Part shown: positions 36,542-45,813 of the stretch, piece after piece | How the letters are laid out: each line of letters opens with the position of its first letter | How positions within the stretch are numbered: the first letter of the stretch is position 1 | Origin: Sphingomonas echinoides | GTDB taxonomy: Bacteria; Pseudomonadota; Alphaproteobacteria; Sphingomonadales; Sphingomonadaceae | DNA length: 61,690 bases | NCBI RefSeq assembly: GCF_029623395.1 | Contig: NZ_JAPYKK010000027.1 | Span: 1 to 61,690 of the forward strand | Direction of reading: 5' to 3' | Notes under the pieces: model-generated | The model's database searches: none | Told to the model about the DNA's origin: nothing | The model's input: only the letters and a program-made list of their open reading frames with translations | Program-made: the position numbers and the translations under genes

Positions 36542-37762
36542 ATGTGCAGCCCCATGCAGACAGCACCAGCCTACGCCATGCCCATTCCGGGGCATATCGA
36601 CCCCGTACCCGTGCCGCGCGCGCTGGTGCCGCGCAGCGATGGGCGGATCGATCTGCTCGGGCTGTCCAAGCCCGATCTCAAGATGGCGCTCGAGACCTCG
36701 CAGCTCGACCCCAAGCAGGCGAAGCTGCGCGCCAAGCAATTGTGGCACTGGATCTACAATCGCGGCGTCACCGACTTTTCGCTGATGACCGACATCTCGA
36801 AGACGATGCAGCCGTGGCTCGAACAGCGCTTCACGATCAGCCGCCCGCAAGTGGTCGAGGCGCAGGTGTCGACCGACGGGACGCGCAAGTGGCTGCTGCG
36901 GACCGACGACGGCAACGATTACGAGATGGTGTTCATTCCCGATGCGGATCGCGGCACCCTGTGCGTGTCGAGCCAGGTCGGCTGCACGCTCAACTGCCGC
37001 TTTTGCCACACCGGCACGATGCGGCTGGTGCGCAACCTGACCCCGGGCGAGATCGTCGGGCAGGTGATGCTCGCGCGCGATGCTTTGGGCGAATGGCCGA
37101 GCCAGCCCGAGGGGCGCATGCTCACCAACATCGTGATGATGGGGATGGGCGAGCCACTCTATAATTTCGACAATGTCCGCGACGGGCTGAAGATCGTGAT
37201 GGACGGCGACGGGATCGGCCTGTCGCGGCGGCGGATCACGCTGTCGACCTCGGGCGTGGTGCCGCTGATGGCACGCGCGGGCGAGGAGATTTCGGTCAAC
37301 CTCGCGGTGTCCTTGCACGCGGTGACCAACGAGATCCGCGACGAGATCGTGCCGATCAACCGCAAGTATAAGCTCGAGCAAGTGCTGCAGGCGTGCGCGG
37401 ATTATCCGGGCGCGAACAACGCGCGGCGGATCACGTTCGAATATGTCATGCTCAAGGACAAGAACGACAGCGACGCGGATGCGCGCGAGCTGGTGCGGTT
37501 GCTGAAATTCTATGACCTGCCGGCGAAGGTCAATCTGATCCCGTTCAACCCGTGGCCGGGCGCGCCCTATGAGTGCTCGACGCCGGAGCGGATCAAGGCG
37601 TTCTCGAACATCGTGTTCGACGCCGGGATCAGCGCCCCGGTCCGCACCCCGCGCGGCCGCGACATCGACGCGGCGTGCGGGCAGTTGAAGACCGCGAGCG
37701 AGAAGAAAACGCGCGCGGAGCTGGATGCGCTGGCGGCGGAGAAGCAGGCGGCGTTGGGCTAG
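36542..37762 (+). CDS. rlmN: Dual-specificity 23S rRNA (A2503) / tRNA (A37) C2-methyltransferase
   Basis: The 406-residue radical SAM enzyme has the cluster motif in [21 protein letters not shown] (CxxxCxxC) and the methyl-carrying Cys near the C-terminus in [22 protein letters not shown] and the N-terminal [13 protein letters not shown] are typical. The start may be the ATG at 36542 or at 36554. It methylates both rRNA and tRNA and affects decoding accuracy. Confidence 0.96.
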   Translation: MCSPMQTAPAYAMPIPGHIDPVPVPRALVPRSDGRIDLLGLSKPDLKMALETSQLDPKQAKLRAKQLWHWIYNRGVTDFSLMTDISKTMQPWLEQRFTISRPQVVEAQVSTDGTRKWLLRTDDGNDYEMVFIPDADRGTLCVSSQVGCTLNCRFCHTGTMRLVRNLTPGEIVGQVMLARDALGEWPSQPEGRMLTNIVMMGMGEPLYNFDNVRDGLKIVMDGDGIGLSRRRITLSTSGVVPLMARAGEEISVNLAVSLHAVTNEIRDEIVPINRKYKLEQVLQACADYPGANNARRITFEYVMLKDKNDSDADARELVRLLKFYDLPAKVNLIPFNPWPGAPYECSTPERIKAFSNIVFDAGISAPVRTPRGRDIDAACGQLKTASEKKTRAELDALAAEKQAALG

Positions 37763-37773
37763 GGTTCGCCCCC

Positions 37774-37863
37774 CCGTTCGGGCTGAGCGAAGTCGAAGCC
37801 CCCGTCTCCCCCGAGCCTAGGCTTGCTTGGGAGCGGCCCTTCGACTGCGCTCAGGGCGAACGG
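37774..37863. repeat. REP-like inverted repeat pair
   Basis: Two 28-base arms face each other: 37774-37801 (starting CCGTTCGGGCTGAGCG) and 37836-37863 (ending CTCAGGGCGAACGG), identical as inverted copies at all but a few positions. The CGTTCG...CTGAGC...GTCGAAG consensus is a widespread palindromic repeat in sphingomonads, as I recall. It lies between convergent rlmN and amidohydrolase genes and may serve as terminator. Confidence 0.75.
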
Positions 37864-37881
37864 ATGGGGTCGGGCGACGGC

Positions 37882-38709
37882 TCACCCCAGCGTGTAAAAA
37901 TCCACCGCCGCACCGTGGAACAGCCGGTCGATGTCCGCCCCGGCCGCGCGCGCCATCCGCAGCGCATCGTCGTGCCAGCGACGCCAATCATCCCCCGACA
38001 ACAAGACGACCGGCCAGTCGCTCCCCCACATCAGCCGCGGCCCGAACGCATTAACGAGGTGCGCAACATAAGGCGCGAGGTCGCTCGCGGGCTGGCCGGG
38101 GGCCTGTTCGGTCCGCAACCCGGACAGTTTGCAATGCACCCCAAGCCCAGCGAGCGCGGCAATGTCGTCGCGCCACGGATCGAGCGTCCCCGCGGCGGCG
38201 AACGGCTTGGCGGCATGATCGATCACGATCGGCAGATCGGGCCAGCGCTCCACGAACCGCGCGAGCATCGGCAGATGGCGCGGCTGGACCAGCGCATCCA
38301 GCCGCAGCCCCGCCGCCTGCATCGCCGCGATCGCGGGAGCGAGGTCCGCGCGCAGCAGCCAGTCGGTATCATCGATCGACTGGAGCATCGGGCGCAGCCC
38401 GCGCAACCACGGGTTGCCGGCAAGCGTGGCGATGCGATCAGGCGCGGCGGGGTCGGTAAGGTCGACCCAGCCGACCACCGCGCGCACCAGCGGCGTGCGC
38501 TCCGCCAGCGCGAGCATCCAGTCGGTATCGGCATCGGTCGGTTGCGACTGGACCAGGACGCTTCCCGCCAGCGGAAGCCCGTCGCACGCGGCGATCAGGT
38601 CTGCCGGCCCGAAATCGCGGTGGATCGGCGCTTCGGCCGCCGTCGGCCATTCATGTCCGGGCGTCGTCAGCGACCAGAAGTGTTGGTGCGCGTCGATCCA
38701 TCGCGTCAT
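37882..38709 (-). CDS. Amidohydrolase, sugar lactonase-like (COG3618)
   Basis: The 275-residue TIM-barrel hydrolase begins MTRWIDAHQHFWSLTTPGHEWP; the metal site HxH is HQH, and GLRPMLQSI, IVIDHAAKP and LMWGSDWPVV are signatures of L-fuconolactone or L-rhamnonolactone hydrolases. It would open a sugar lactone to the acid, one step after a sugar dehydrogenase. The substrate is unknown; a role after the distant arabinose dehydrogenase is possible but not shown. It follows cobU on the same strand with a 67-base gap. Confidence 0.85.
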   Translation of the reverse strand: MTRWIDAHQHFWSLTTPGHEWPTAAEAPIHRDFGPADLIAACDGLPLAGSVLVQSQPTDADTDWMLALAERTPLVRAVVGWVDLTDPAAPDRIATLAGNPWLRGLRPMLQSIDDTDWLLRADLAPAIAAMQAAGLRLDALVQPRHLPMLARFVERWPDLPIVIDHAAKPFAAAGTLDPWRDDIAALAGLGVHCKLSGLRTEQAPGQPASDLAPYVAHLVNAFGPRLMWGSDWPVVLLSGDDWRRWHDDALRMARAAGADIDRLFHGAAVDFYTLG

Positions 38710-38776
38710 CGTCGTTCCTCGTGCAATCCCTTGACCGGAATGCCATTTGCGGACCGCGGAGACCAGCCCCGCGGCG

Positions 38777-39292
38777 TCAGGTCCGATACCGCTGCAACGG
38801 CAGCACCAGCCCGGCGGCCACGAAATAGCTCGCGTCGACCTGCCCCGCGACCGCCTGGTTGAGCCGCCCCGCCGCATCGCGGAAGGTGCGACCAAGCGGA
38901 TGATCGGGGACGATCCCCATCCCGACCTCGTTGGTCACGATCACGATCGGCAACGGACTCCCCGCGATGGCAGCCAGCAGATCGTCCGTCGCGCCCGCGA
39001 TGTCATGCTCGCCAAGCATCAGGTTGGACAGCCACAGGGTCAGGCAATCGACCAGCACCGCGCCGCTTTCGACCGAAGCGATCGCCGCGGGCAGCGCGAG
39101 CGGGCACTCCACCGTCCGCCAGCGCTCCCCCCGGTCGGCGCGATGCCGCGCGATCCGGTCCGCCATCTCGCCGTCGCGGCCCTCGGCAGTGGCGAGATAG
39201 GCGAGCGGCCCGGCGCAGGCCTCCGCCGTCTGCTGCGCGAGGCGGCTCTTGCCCGAGCGGGCGCCGCCCAGGAATAGTGTCGTCCGTGTCAC
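38777..39292 (-). CDS. cobU: Adenosylcobinamide kinase / cobinamide-phosphate guanylyltransferase
   Basis: The 171-residue bifunctional enzyme phosphorylates adenosylcobinamide and transfers GMP, preparing it for joining with alpha-ribazole. The P-loop GGARSGKS, the ATAEGRDGEMADRIARHRADRG segment with the nucleotide-attached His, VLVDCLTLWLSNLM and VTNEVGMGIVPDHPLGRTFRD are diagnostic. The GTG at 39292 is the start; a very long open frame beyond it is only the shadow of btuB. It is transcribed away from the riboswitch and so is not controlled by it directly. Confidence 0.96.
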   Translation of the reverse strand: MTRTTLFLGGARSGKSRLAQQTAEACAGPLAYLATAEGRDGEMADRIARHRADRGERWRTVECPLALPAAIASVESGAVLVDCLTLWLSNLMLGEHDIAGATDDLLAAIAGSPLPIVIVTNEVGMGIVPDHPLGRTFRDAAGRLNQAVAGQVDASYFVAAGLVLPLQRYRT

Positions 39293-39328
39293 ATCTTGCC
39301 CTCGCCCAAAGCGCGCTCTAGACGCGCC

Positions 39329-39516
39329 GATGCGACAGGTTCCCAGAGATGGGATGAAAAGGGAACCCGGAAGCGCGCGGGCACGTGCGTCATCCGGGGC
39401 TGTCCCCGCAACTGTGACCGGCGAGTCTTGCTCCATTCGTGTGCCACTGGATCCCCGGATCCGGGAAGGCCGAGCCAGACGACGACCCGGGAGCCAGGAG
39501 ACCTGCCTGTCGCGGT
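39329..39516 (+). promoter_or_regulatory. Cobalamin (AdoCbl) riboswitch
   Basis: The segment has the class features in order: P1 arm GCGACAGG (39332-39339) pairing with CCTGTCGC (39506-39513), GGTTCCC...GGGAACCCGGAA, the core GGGGCTGTCCCCGCAACTG, GTGTGCCACTGG, and the 3' conserved GAGCCAGGAGACCTGCC. It lies about 140 bases before btuB. B12 binding should reduce expression of btuB and the downstream salvage genes, perhaps by hiding the btuB ribosome site (GAAGGGG faces an upstream CCCCC). Confidence 0.95.
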
Positions 39517-39658
39517 TGTCCTTCGTCCGGCCGGGGTGTGCCGCGCGATCGAGGTTTTCCTCGTGAGACGACGTGGTTGGGGTCGTGCGCGGGGCGGAAA
39601 GCGGAATTCCGACATAGCGCCGTGCGTGCCCCCGTAGCTGTTGCGAAGGGGAATAACC

Positions 39659-41593
39659 GTGAAGACCTGTGCCTATCTGATCCTGCTGCCGTGCATCGCC
39701 GCCGCCGCGCCCGCGTTCGCCGAGAGCGCGCAATCCACCGCCACGCTGGAGCAAGCCGCCGCTGCATCGCAGGATATCGTCGTCACCGCCAACCGCGCGG
39801 CGCGCCCGGCGGATACCGTCGGCCAGTCGGTCACGGTGCTCGACACCGCGACGATTACCGAGCGCCAGGCAGTCGTCGTGTCCGACCTGCTGCGCCAGAC
39901 GCCCGGCGTCACCGTGGTGCGCAACGGCGGGATCGGCACCACCACCTCGGTCAGCATCCGCGGCGCGGACAGCGACCAGACCGTCGCGCTGATCGACGGG
40001 ATCAAGCTCAACGATCCCTCCGCTCCCGGCGGCGGGTTCAATTTCGGCAATCTGCTGATCGGCAACATCCAGCGGATCGAAGTGCTGCGCGGCGCGCAAT
40101 CGGTGCTGTGGGGCAGCCAGGCGATCGGCGGCGTCGTCAACCTCATCACCCGCCAGCCGACCGAGCAGATCGCGATCAACGCGCGTGCCGAGGGCGGCGG
40201 CTATGGCACCGCACAGGGCTTCGCCAACGTCTCGGGCAAGGTCGGGCCGGTGTCCGCGAGCCTCGGCGGCGGCTATTACGGCACCGACGGGATCTCGGCC
40301 TATGCCCCCGGCACCGAGCGCGACGGGTACCGCAATTATGCCGCGAACGGCAGCCTGGGGATCGCGCTGGCCCGCGACGTCTCGGTCGACCTGCGCGGCT
40401 TCTATACCAACAGCCGGACCGACATCGACGGGTTCCCGCCCCCCAACTTCACCTTCGGCGACACGCGCGAATATGGCGATGTCGAACAATGGGTCGGCTA
40501 TGCCGGGCTCAACGCCGCGCTGTTCGACGGGCGTCTGCACAATCGCTTCGGTTATGCGCATACCGACACCGACCGCCGCAACATCGACCCCGATGGCGAC
40601 CCGACCGAGACGTTCCGCGGGATCGGCCGCAACGACCGGCTGGAATATCAGGGCACCGCGAACGTCACCTCGGCGGTGTTCGCGACCTTTGGCGCGGAGC
40701 GGGAAGTGTCGCGCTTTTCGTCATCGAGCTTCGGCGGGCCGGTCACGCGGGGCCGGGCGCGGCTGTTCAGCGTCTATGGCCAGCTCGCCGTCACCCCGAT
40801 CACCGGGCTGACCGCGACCGGCGGCGTGCGGCATGACGACCACAATGTGTTCGGCGGCGCGACGACCTTTTCGGGCAGCGGCGTCTATTCGCCCAATGGC
40901 GGCGCGACCACGCTGCGCGCGAGCTATTCGGAAGGCTTCAAGGCGCCGACGCTCTACCAGTTGCAAAGCGAATACGGGAACACGGCGCTGAACCCGGAAC
41001 GCTCGCACGGCTGGGACGCCGGGGTCACGCAAAAGGCGCTGAACGGCGCGGTCGAGGCGAGCGCGACCTACTTCCATCGCAATTCGACCGATCTCATCAC
41101 CTTCGTGTCGTGCGACGCGCCGCTCACGGGGATTTGCGCCGATCGCCCGTTCGGCACCTATGACAATATCGCACGGACTCGTGCGCAAGGGGTGGAGCTG
41201 ACGCTTTTGCTGCGTCCGGTCGAGGCGCTGACGGTGAGCGCGAGCTACACCTATCTCGACGCGACCGACCGCTCCGCCGGCAGCCGCAATTTCGGGCGCA
41301 AGCTCGCGCGGCGGCCCGACAGCAGCATCACGGTCAACGCCGATTATCGCTGGGCGTTCGGCCTGACGACGGGGGCGACGCTGACCTCGGTCGGGGATAG
41401 TTTCGACAATGCGTCGAACGCGCGGCGGCTCGACGGTTATGTGCTCGGCGACGTGCGCGCGTCCTTCCCGGTCACGAAGAAGGTCGAAGTGTTCGGGCGG
41501 ATCGAGAACGTGTTCGATACGAAATACCAGACGATCTACCAATATGGCCAACCGGGCCGCGCTGCCTTCGGCGGCGTCCGCCTGACGTATTGA
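39659..41593 (+). CDS. btuB: TonB-dependent vitamin B12 receptor
   Basis: The 644-residue outer-membrane transporter starts at the GTG at 39659 (GAAGGGG, 7 bases). The signal peptide ends near PAFAES; the TonB box region is DIVVTANRAARP; the plug domain is VSIRGADSDQTVALIDGIKLNDP and IEVLRGAQSVLWGSQAIGGVVNLIT. A 22-strand barrel ends in an aromatic residue (GGVRLTY). It imports cobalamin and cobinamide. The riboswitch directly upstream supports the substrate. Confidence 0.95.
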   Translation: MKTCAYLILLPCIAAAAPAFAESAQSTATLEQAAAASQDIVVTANRAARPADTVGQSVTVLDTATITERQAVVVSDLLRQTPGVTVVRNGGIGTTTSVSIRGADSDQTVALIDGIKLNDPSAPGGGFNFGNLLIGNIQRIEVLRGAQSVLWGSQAIGGVVNLITRQPTEQIAINARAEGGGYGTAQGFANVSGKVGPVSASLGGGYYGTDGISAYAPGTERDGYRNYAANGSLGIALARDVSVDLRGFYTNSRTDIDGFPPPNFTFGDTREYGDVEQWVGYAGLNAALFDGRLHNRFGYAHTDTDRRNIDPDGDPTETFRGIGRNDRLEYQGTANVTSAVFATFGAEREVSRFSSSSFGGPVTRGRARLFSVYGQLAVTPITGLTATGGVRHDDHNVFGGATTFSGSGVYSPNGGATTLRASYSEGFKAPTLYQLQSEYGNTALNPERSHGWDAGVTQKALNGAVEASATYFHRNSTDLITFVSCDAPLTGICADRPFGTYDNIARTRAQGVELTLLLRPVEALTVSASYTYLDATDRSAGSRNFGRKLARRPDSSITVNADYRWAFGLTTGATLTSVGDSFDNASNARRLDGYVLGDVRASFPVTKKVEVFGRIENVFDTKYQTIYQYGQPGRAAFGGVRLTY

Positions 41594-41596
41594 GCG

Positions 41597-42670
41597 TTGC
41601 GCTCGCGCGATCTTGCCCTGTTCCACGCGCACGGCGGGCGCGTGGACGCCGCGCGTGCGATGTTCGGCGGAGACGACTGGATCGACCTGTCGACCGGGAT
41701 CGCGCCCTGGGCATGGCCGGTCGCAGGCTTGCCGCTCGGGTGGGAGCAGCTCCCCGAACCGGACGCGATCTCAGGGCTCGAGGCCGCCGCGGCGGAGGCG
41801 TTCGGCGTGGCGGATCCGGCGCGGGTCGTCGCGGTTCCGGGCAGCGACCTTGCGATGCGGCTGCTCGCGCCGGTGATCGCTGCGCGGCGACCGTGCGTGG
41901 TGCGGCCGGGCTATGCCGGGCATCTCGCGGCATGGCCTGACGCGGTTGCCGTGGCACCGGAAGCTGTCACGGCCCTACAAACGAGCGGTTCCCCCGCGCA
42001 GGCGGGTGCCGAGGGTACCGCACCGAACGCGCGTAACTCTGGGCTCCTGCCTGCGCAGGACCACCGCGGCGTCAGAGACGCCGACCTGCTCGTCCTCGCC
42101 AGCCCGGCCAACCCGGACGGGCGTGTGACCGATCCCACGCTTTTGCGCACGCTGGCGCAACGGATGACTGTGGTGGTCGACGAAGCCTATGCCGACCCCG
42201 CGCCCGGACTCTGCCCGGACGCCGACGACCGCCTCGTCGTGTTGCGTTCGTTCGGAAAATTCTACGGGCTCCCCGGTCTGCGTCTGGGGTTCGTCATCGC
42301 CGGAACCGATCTTGCCCCGCGACTGCGCGCGTTACTCGGCGACTGGCCGGTGTCGTCCGCGGCGGTCGCGATCGGCACCGCGGCGTATCGCGACCAGCAC
42401 TGGCACCGCGCGCAACAGGCGCGCATCACCGAAACGGGCGGCTTGCTCGACGAAGTCTTGCGCGATGCAAACCTCGACGTCGTCGGCCACGCGCCGCTGT
42501 TCCGGCTGATTGCATGCGACGGTGCGACAAAGCTGTTCGAAACGCTCGCGCATCATGCCATCCTGACTCGTCCCTTCGCCGACCAGCCCGACCGGCTGCG
42601 CATCGGCCTGCCGCGCGGTGCGGCAGGTCTCGTCCGTCTCGCCACCGCGCTCGAGGAGTTCCCCCGATGA
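41597..42670 (+). CDS. cobD: Threonine-phosphate decarboxylase (class I/II aminotransferase fold)
   Basis: The 357-residue PLP enzyme (called CobC in Pseudomonas-type naming) makes (R)-1-amino-2-propanol phosphate, the linker of the nucleotide loop. The N-terminus HAHGGRVDAARAMFGG with IDLSTGIAPWAWP is typical; PLP sites are SPANPDGRVTDP, VVDEAYADP and the Lys of RSFGKFYGLPGLRLGF. The start is the TTG at 41597, three bases after btuB. Residues about 131-156 (SGSPAQAGAEGTAPNARNSG...) are not part of the family core: they are encoded by an embedded palindromic repeat. The frame stays open, so the enzyme may still work. Confidence 0.9.
   Translation: MRSRDLALFHAHGGRVDAARAMFGGDDWIDLSTGIAPWAWPVAGLPLGWEQLPEPDAISGLEAAAAEAFGVADPARVVAVPGSDLAMRLLAPVIAARRPCVVRPGYAGHLAAWPDAVAVAPEAVTALQTSGSPAQAGAEGTAPNARNSGLLPAQDHRGVRDADLLVLASPANPDGRVTDPTLLRTLAQRMTVVVDEAYADPAPGLCPDADDRLVVLRSFGKFYGLPGLRLGFVIAGTDLAPRLRALLGDWPVSSAAVAIGTAAYRDQHWHRAQQARITETGGLLDEVLRDANLDVVGHAPLFRLIACDGATKLFETLAHHAILTRPFADQPDRLRIGLPRGAAGLVRLATALEEFPR
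41988..42063. repeat. Palindromic repeat embedded in frame in cobD
   Basis: Two small hairpins, CCCGCGCAGGCGGG (41993-42006) and TCCTGCCTGCGCAGGA (42045-42060), are separated by a spacer with GCGTAACTCTGGG. The CGCGCAGGCGGG ... ACTCTGGG ... CCTGCGCAGGA layout is that of sphingomonad intergenic palindromic repeats as I remember them. Here it sits inside a gene and is translated without a stop. Confidence 0.7.
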
Positions 42671-43281
42671 CGACCGAAACCCCCGAAGATTTCGCCCGCC
42701 ACAACGCGCGCAGCAAACGCATCGCCGCCGCGCGCGAGCGGATGCAGGCACGCCGCACGCTCGAACGCGGGCTGCTGATCGTCCACACCGGCAACGGCAA
42801 GGGCAAGTCCTCCTCCGCGTTCGGGATGGCGATCCGCAGCATCGGCTGGGGGATGAAGGTCGCGATCCTGCAATATGTGAAGGGCAAGTGGGAGACGGGC
42901 GAGCGCAACTTCTTCGAGGCCTATCCCGATCTCGCGACGTTCGAGGTGATGGGCGAAGGCTTCACCTGGGACACGCAGGACCGCGAACTCGACATCGCCG
43001 CAGCGCGCGCCGCTTGGGAGCGGTCCAAGGCGATGATCCTCGATCCCGCAATCGAATTCGTGATCCTCGACGAACTCAACATCGTGCTGCGCGACGACAC
43101 GCTGCCGATCGCCGAGATCGTCGCGTTTCTGAAGGATCGCCCGCTGACCAAGCACATCTGCATCACCGGGCGCGGCGCGAAGCCCGAATTGCTCGAGATC
43201 GCGGACCTCGTCACCGATTTCACCGAAGTGAAGCACCCGTACAATGCCGGGTTCAAGGCGCAGAAGGGCGTCGAGTTTTGA
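42667..43281 (+). CDS. cobO: Corrinoid adenosyltransferase
   Basis: The 204-residue ATP:cob(I)alamin adenosyltransferase of the CobA/CobO family has the P-loop HTGNGKGKSSSAFGMAIRS, then AILQYVKGKWETGERNFF, FTWDTQD, FVILDELNIVL and ITGRGAKPELLEIADLVTDFTEVKHPY. It adenosylates incoming corrinoids before loop assembly. The ATG at 42667 overlaps the end of cobD by four bases. Confidence 0.96.
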   Translation: MTTETPEDFARHNARSKRIAAARERMQARRTLERGLLIVHTGNGKGKSSSAFGMAIRSIGWGMKVAILQYVKGKWETGERNFFEAYPDLATFEVMGEGFTWDTQDRELDIAAARAAWERSKAMILDPAIEFVILDELNIVLRDDTLPIAEIVAFLKDRPLTKHICITGRGAKPELLEIADLVTDFTEVKHPYNAGFKAQKGVEF

Positions 43282-44087
43282 TCCGATTGCTCGCTCTGTC
43301 TCTTGCGGCGGCGCTGCTGACCTCCGCCGCGCCGGTGCGCCCGCCGCGGATCGTGTCGATCAACCCGTGTATCGACGCGGTACTGGTGCGCGTCGCGGAC
43401 CCGGCGCAAATCGCGGGGATCAGCCATTATTCGCAGGACCCGCGCGCGACGTCGATCCCGCTCGGCATCGCCAATCGCTTCCATGCAACCTCGGGGACCG
43501 CGGAAGAGGTCGTCGCGCTGCGCCCCGACATGGTGCTGACCGGCCCGCATACCGAACCCGCGACCGTCGCGGCGCTCAAGCGGCTGCACATTACGCTGGT
43601 GCAGTATAAGGTGCCCGAGAGCGTCGCGGAGAGCATCACGCAGGTGCGCGACATCGCCGCCGCCGTGCGGCATCCCGAGCGCAGCGCGGCGCTGGCCGCG
43701 CGGATCGCGGCGGCGGCAACGCCATCGCGCGCCACGCCGGTATCGGCGTTGATCTGGCAGTCGGGCGGCCTCGTCCCCGGCAGCGGCACGCTTCCCGACG
43801 AACTGCTCCGGCGCGGCGGGTTCCGCAACATGAGTGCTGCCTATGGCCTCAAGAAATGGGACGTGCTGCCGCTCGAATATCTCATCGCCAAACCGCCGCG
43901 CGTGCTGCTGTCGACCGCCGCCGCCGAAACGGGCGAGGATCGGGTGACGTCGCATCCAGCGGTGCGGCGGCTGGCGCAGCATATCGCGGTCGCGCCCTAC
44001 CCGATCCGGCTGATGAACTGTGGTGGGCCGACGATCATCGATGCGATGGCGCGCTTGCGGCAAGTGCGCAGCGGGTTCGCGGCATGA
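43278..44087 (+). CDS. btuF: Periplasmic cobalamin-binding protein of the B12 ABC importer
   Basis: The 269-residue protein begins at the TTG at 43278 within the cobO stop and has a signal peptide (LALSLAAALLTSAAP). RIVSINPCIDAVLVRVADPAQIAGISHYS and ALRPDMVLTGPHTEPATVAALKRL are features of BtuF/FepB-type binding proteins with two lobes joined by a long helix. It would deliver B12 to BtuCD, encoded next. It has no lipobox. Confidence 0.88.
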   Translation: MIRLLALSLAAALLTSAAPVRPPRIVSINPCIDAVLVRVADPAQIAGISHYSQDPRATSIPLGIANRFHATSGTAEEVVALRPDMVLTGPHTEPATVAALKRLHITLVQYKVPESVAESITQVRDIAAAVRHPERSAALAARIAAAATPSRATPVSALIWQSGGLVPGSGTLPDELLRRGGFRNMSAAYGLKKWDVLPLEYLIAKPPRVLLSTAAAETGEDRVTSHPAVRRLAQHIAVAPYPIRLMNCGGPTIIDAMARLRQVRSGFAA

Positions 44088-45046
44088 CCCGGCTCACGCT
44101 CTGGCTGGTGCTCGCGCTGCTGCTGGCGGCGGCCCTGTCGGTCGCCTCGGGCAAGATCTGGGTCCCGCTCGATGCGTGGACTGCCGCCGATCCGCGTTCG
44201 ATCATCATCGTCGAATTGCGGCTCCCCCGAACGTTGCTGGCGCTGCTCGTCGGTGGTGCGCTCGGCCTGTCGGGGGCCGTAATGCAGGGCTATCTGCGCA
44301 ATCCGCTCGCCGATCCCGGACTGTTCGGGGTGTCGTCGGGCGCGGCGTTCGGCGCGGTCGTGTCGCTCTATTTCGGTTATGCGGTGCAATTGTGGTTGCT
44401 GCCCGCCTTCGCGCTCGCGGGGGCCGGGGTGACGATGGCGCTGCTCGCCTTGATCGCGGGGCGATCGGGAAGCCTGATCCTGTTCACGCTCGCAGGCATG
44501 ATCCTGACGAGCATCACCGGATCGCTCACCGCGCTCGCGATCAGCCTTGCGCCGACGCCGTTCGTCTCGTCGCAGATCGTGACGTGGCTGATGGGCGCGC
44601 TGACCGATCGCAGCTGGGACGACATCAAGGTCGCGCTGCCGCTGATCGTGGTAGGCGCGGCCCTGCTCGCGACCACCGCGCGGTCGCTCGATGCGCTGAC
44701 GCTCGGCGAGCAGGCGGCGCGTTCGGTCGGGGTCGATCCGGGGCGACTGCAGCTTGTCGTAATCGCGGGGACTGCGTTGTGCGTCGGCGCGGCGGTGGCG
44801 TCGGCGGGGATCATCGGGTTCGTCGGGCTGATCGTCCCGCATATGGTGCGCCCGTTCGCGGGGAACCGGCCGTCCGCGATCCTGCTCCCCTCCGCGCTCG
44901 GCGGGGCGGTGCTGCTGACGGTCGCGGACAGCCTCGTCCGGCTCGCGCCGACGGTGAGCGAATTGCGGCTGGGAATCGCGATGTCGATGCTGGGCGGGCC
45001 GTTCTTCCTGTATCTGCTGATCCGCATGCGCAGGAGGCTTGCATGA
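44084..45046 (+). CDS. btuC: B12 ABC transporter permease
   Basis: The 320-residue FecCD-family permease has about ten helices. Motifs: LRLPRTLLALLVGGALGLSGAVMQGYLRNPLADPGLFGVSSGAAFGAV, GIIGFVGLIVPHMVR and SELRLGIAMSMLGGPFFLYLL. It overlaps btuF and btuD by four bases each. The substrate is inferred from the cob context; the same family carries iron-siderophores. Confidence 0.93.
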   Translation: MTRLTLWLVLALLLAAALSVASGKIWVPLDAWTAADPRSIIIVELRLPRTLLALLVGGALGLSGAVMQGYLRNPLADPGLFGVSSGAAFGAVVSLYFGYAVQLWLLPAFALAGAGVTMALLALIAGRSGSLILFTLAGMILTSITGSLTALAISLAPTPFVSSQIVTWLMGALTDRSWDDIKVALPLIVVGAALLATTARSLDALTLGEQAARSVGVDPGRLQLVVIAGTALCVGAAVASAGIIGFVGLIVPHMVRPFAGNRPSAILLPSALGGAVLLTVADSLVRLAPTVSELRLGIAMSMLGGPFFLYLLIRMRRRLA

Positions 45047-45813
45047 GCGTGCTCGCCGCCGAGGGGATCGGCCTGTCGCTGGACGGCAAGCGCATCCTCG
45101 ATTCCGTCAGCCACGTGTTCCGCCGCGGGCGGGTGACCGCGCTGCTCGGGCCGAACGGCGCGGGCAAGAGCACGCTGCTCGATTGCCTTGCCGCGTTGCG
45201 CAAGCCCGAGGACGGCGCGGCGACGCTCGACGGGCAGGACGTCCAGCGGATCGACCGGCATGTCCGCGCGCGCGCGATCGGGCTGTTGCCGCAGGCCGCC
45301 GACGTGCACTGGAACATCGACGTCGCGACGCTGGTGGGGCTTGGACGCCTGCCGCATCGCGGGCGCTGGGGCGAGACCGCCACGGACCGCGACGCGGTCG
45401 CACGCGCGCTGGCGGCGACCGACATGACCGGGCTCGCCGACCAGGGCGTCGAGCATCTCTCGGGCGGCGAACGCGGTCGTGCGTTGCTCGCCCGCGTGCT
45501 GGCGGGGGAGCCGGAATGGCTGCTCGCCGACGAACCGCTCGCGAGCCTCGATCCCGGGCACCAGCTCGACGTGCTCGCCCGGCTGCGCAGCATTGCCGAT
45601 GCGGGGAGCGGGGTCGTGCTGGTGCTGCACGACCTGCATCTCGCCGCGCGTGTCGCCGACGATGCGGTGCTGCTGCGGGGCGGCAGGGTCGTCGCCGCGG
45701 GGCCTGCCGAGGACGTGCTGACCGCGCCGCTGATCGCCGAGGCGTATGGCGTCGACGTCGAGATCGGGCTGACGCCCGCGGGCCACCGCTTCATCCTGCC
45801 GATCGCGCGGTGA
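45043..45813 (+). CDS. btuD: B12 ABC transporter ATPase
   Basis: The 256-residue ATPase has Walker A LLGPNGAGKSTLLDCLA, signature HLSGGERGRALLARVLAG, Walker B WLLADEPLASLDPGHQ and a switch His in LVLHDLHLA. It powers BtuCF import. The gene is coupled to btuC upstream and cbiB downstream by four-base overlaps. Confidence 0.94.
   Translation: MSVLAAEGIGLSLDGKRILDSVSHVFRRGRVTALLGPNGAGKSTLLDCLAALRKPEDGAATLDGQDVQRIDRHVRARAIGLLPQAADVHWNIDVATLVGLGRLPHRGRWGETATDRDAVARALAATDMTGLADQGVEHLSGGERGRALLARVLAGEPEWLLADEPLASLDPGHQLDVLARLRSIADAGSGVVLVLHDLHLAARVADDAVLLRGGRVVAAGPAEDVLTAPLIAEAYGVDVEIGLTPAGHRFILPIAR

Noticed and set aside
38777..40561. Open frame of 594 codons on the minus strand over cobU and the front of btuB
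   Set aside because: Only the last 171 codons are cobU. The rest is antisense to the riboswitch and btuB, is Arg/Gly/Asp-rich without domains, and reflects high GC.
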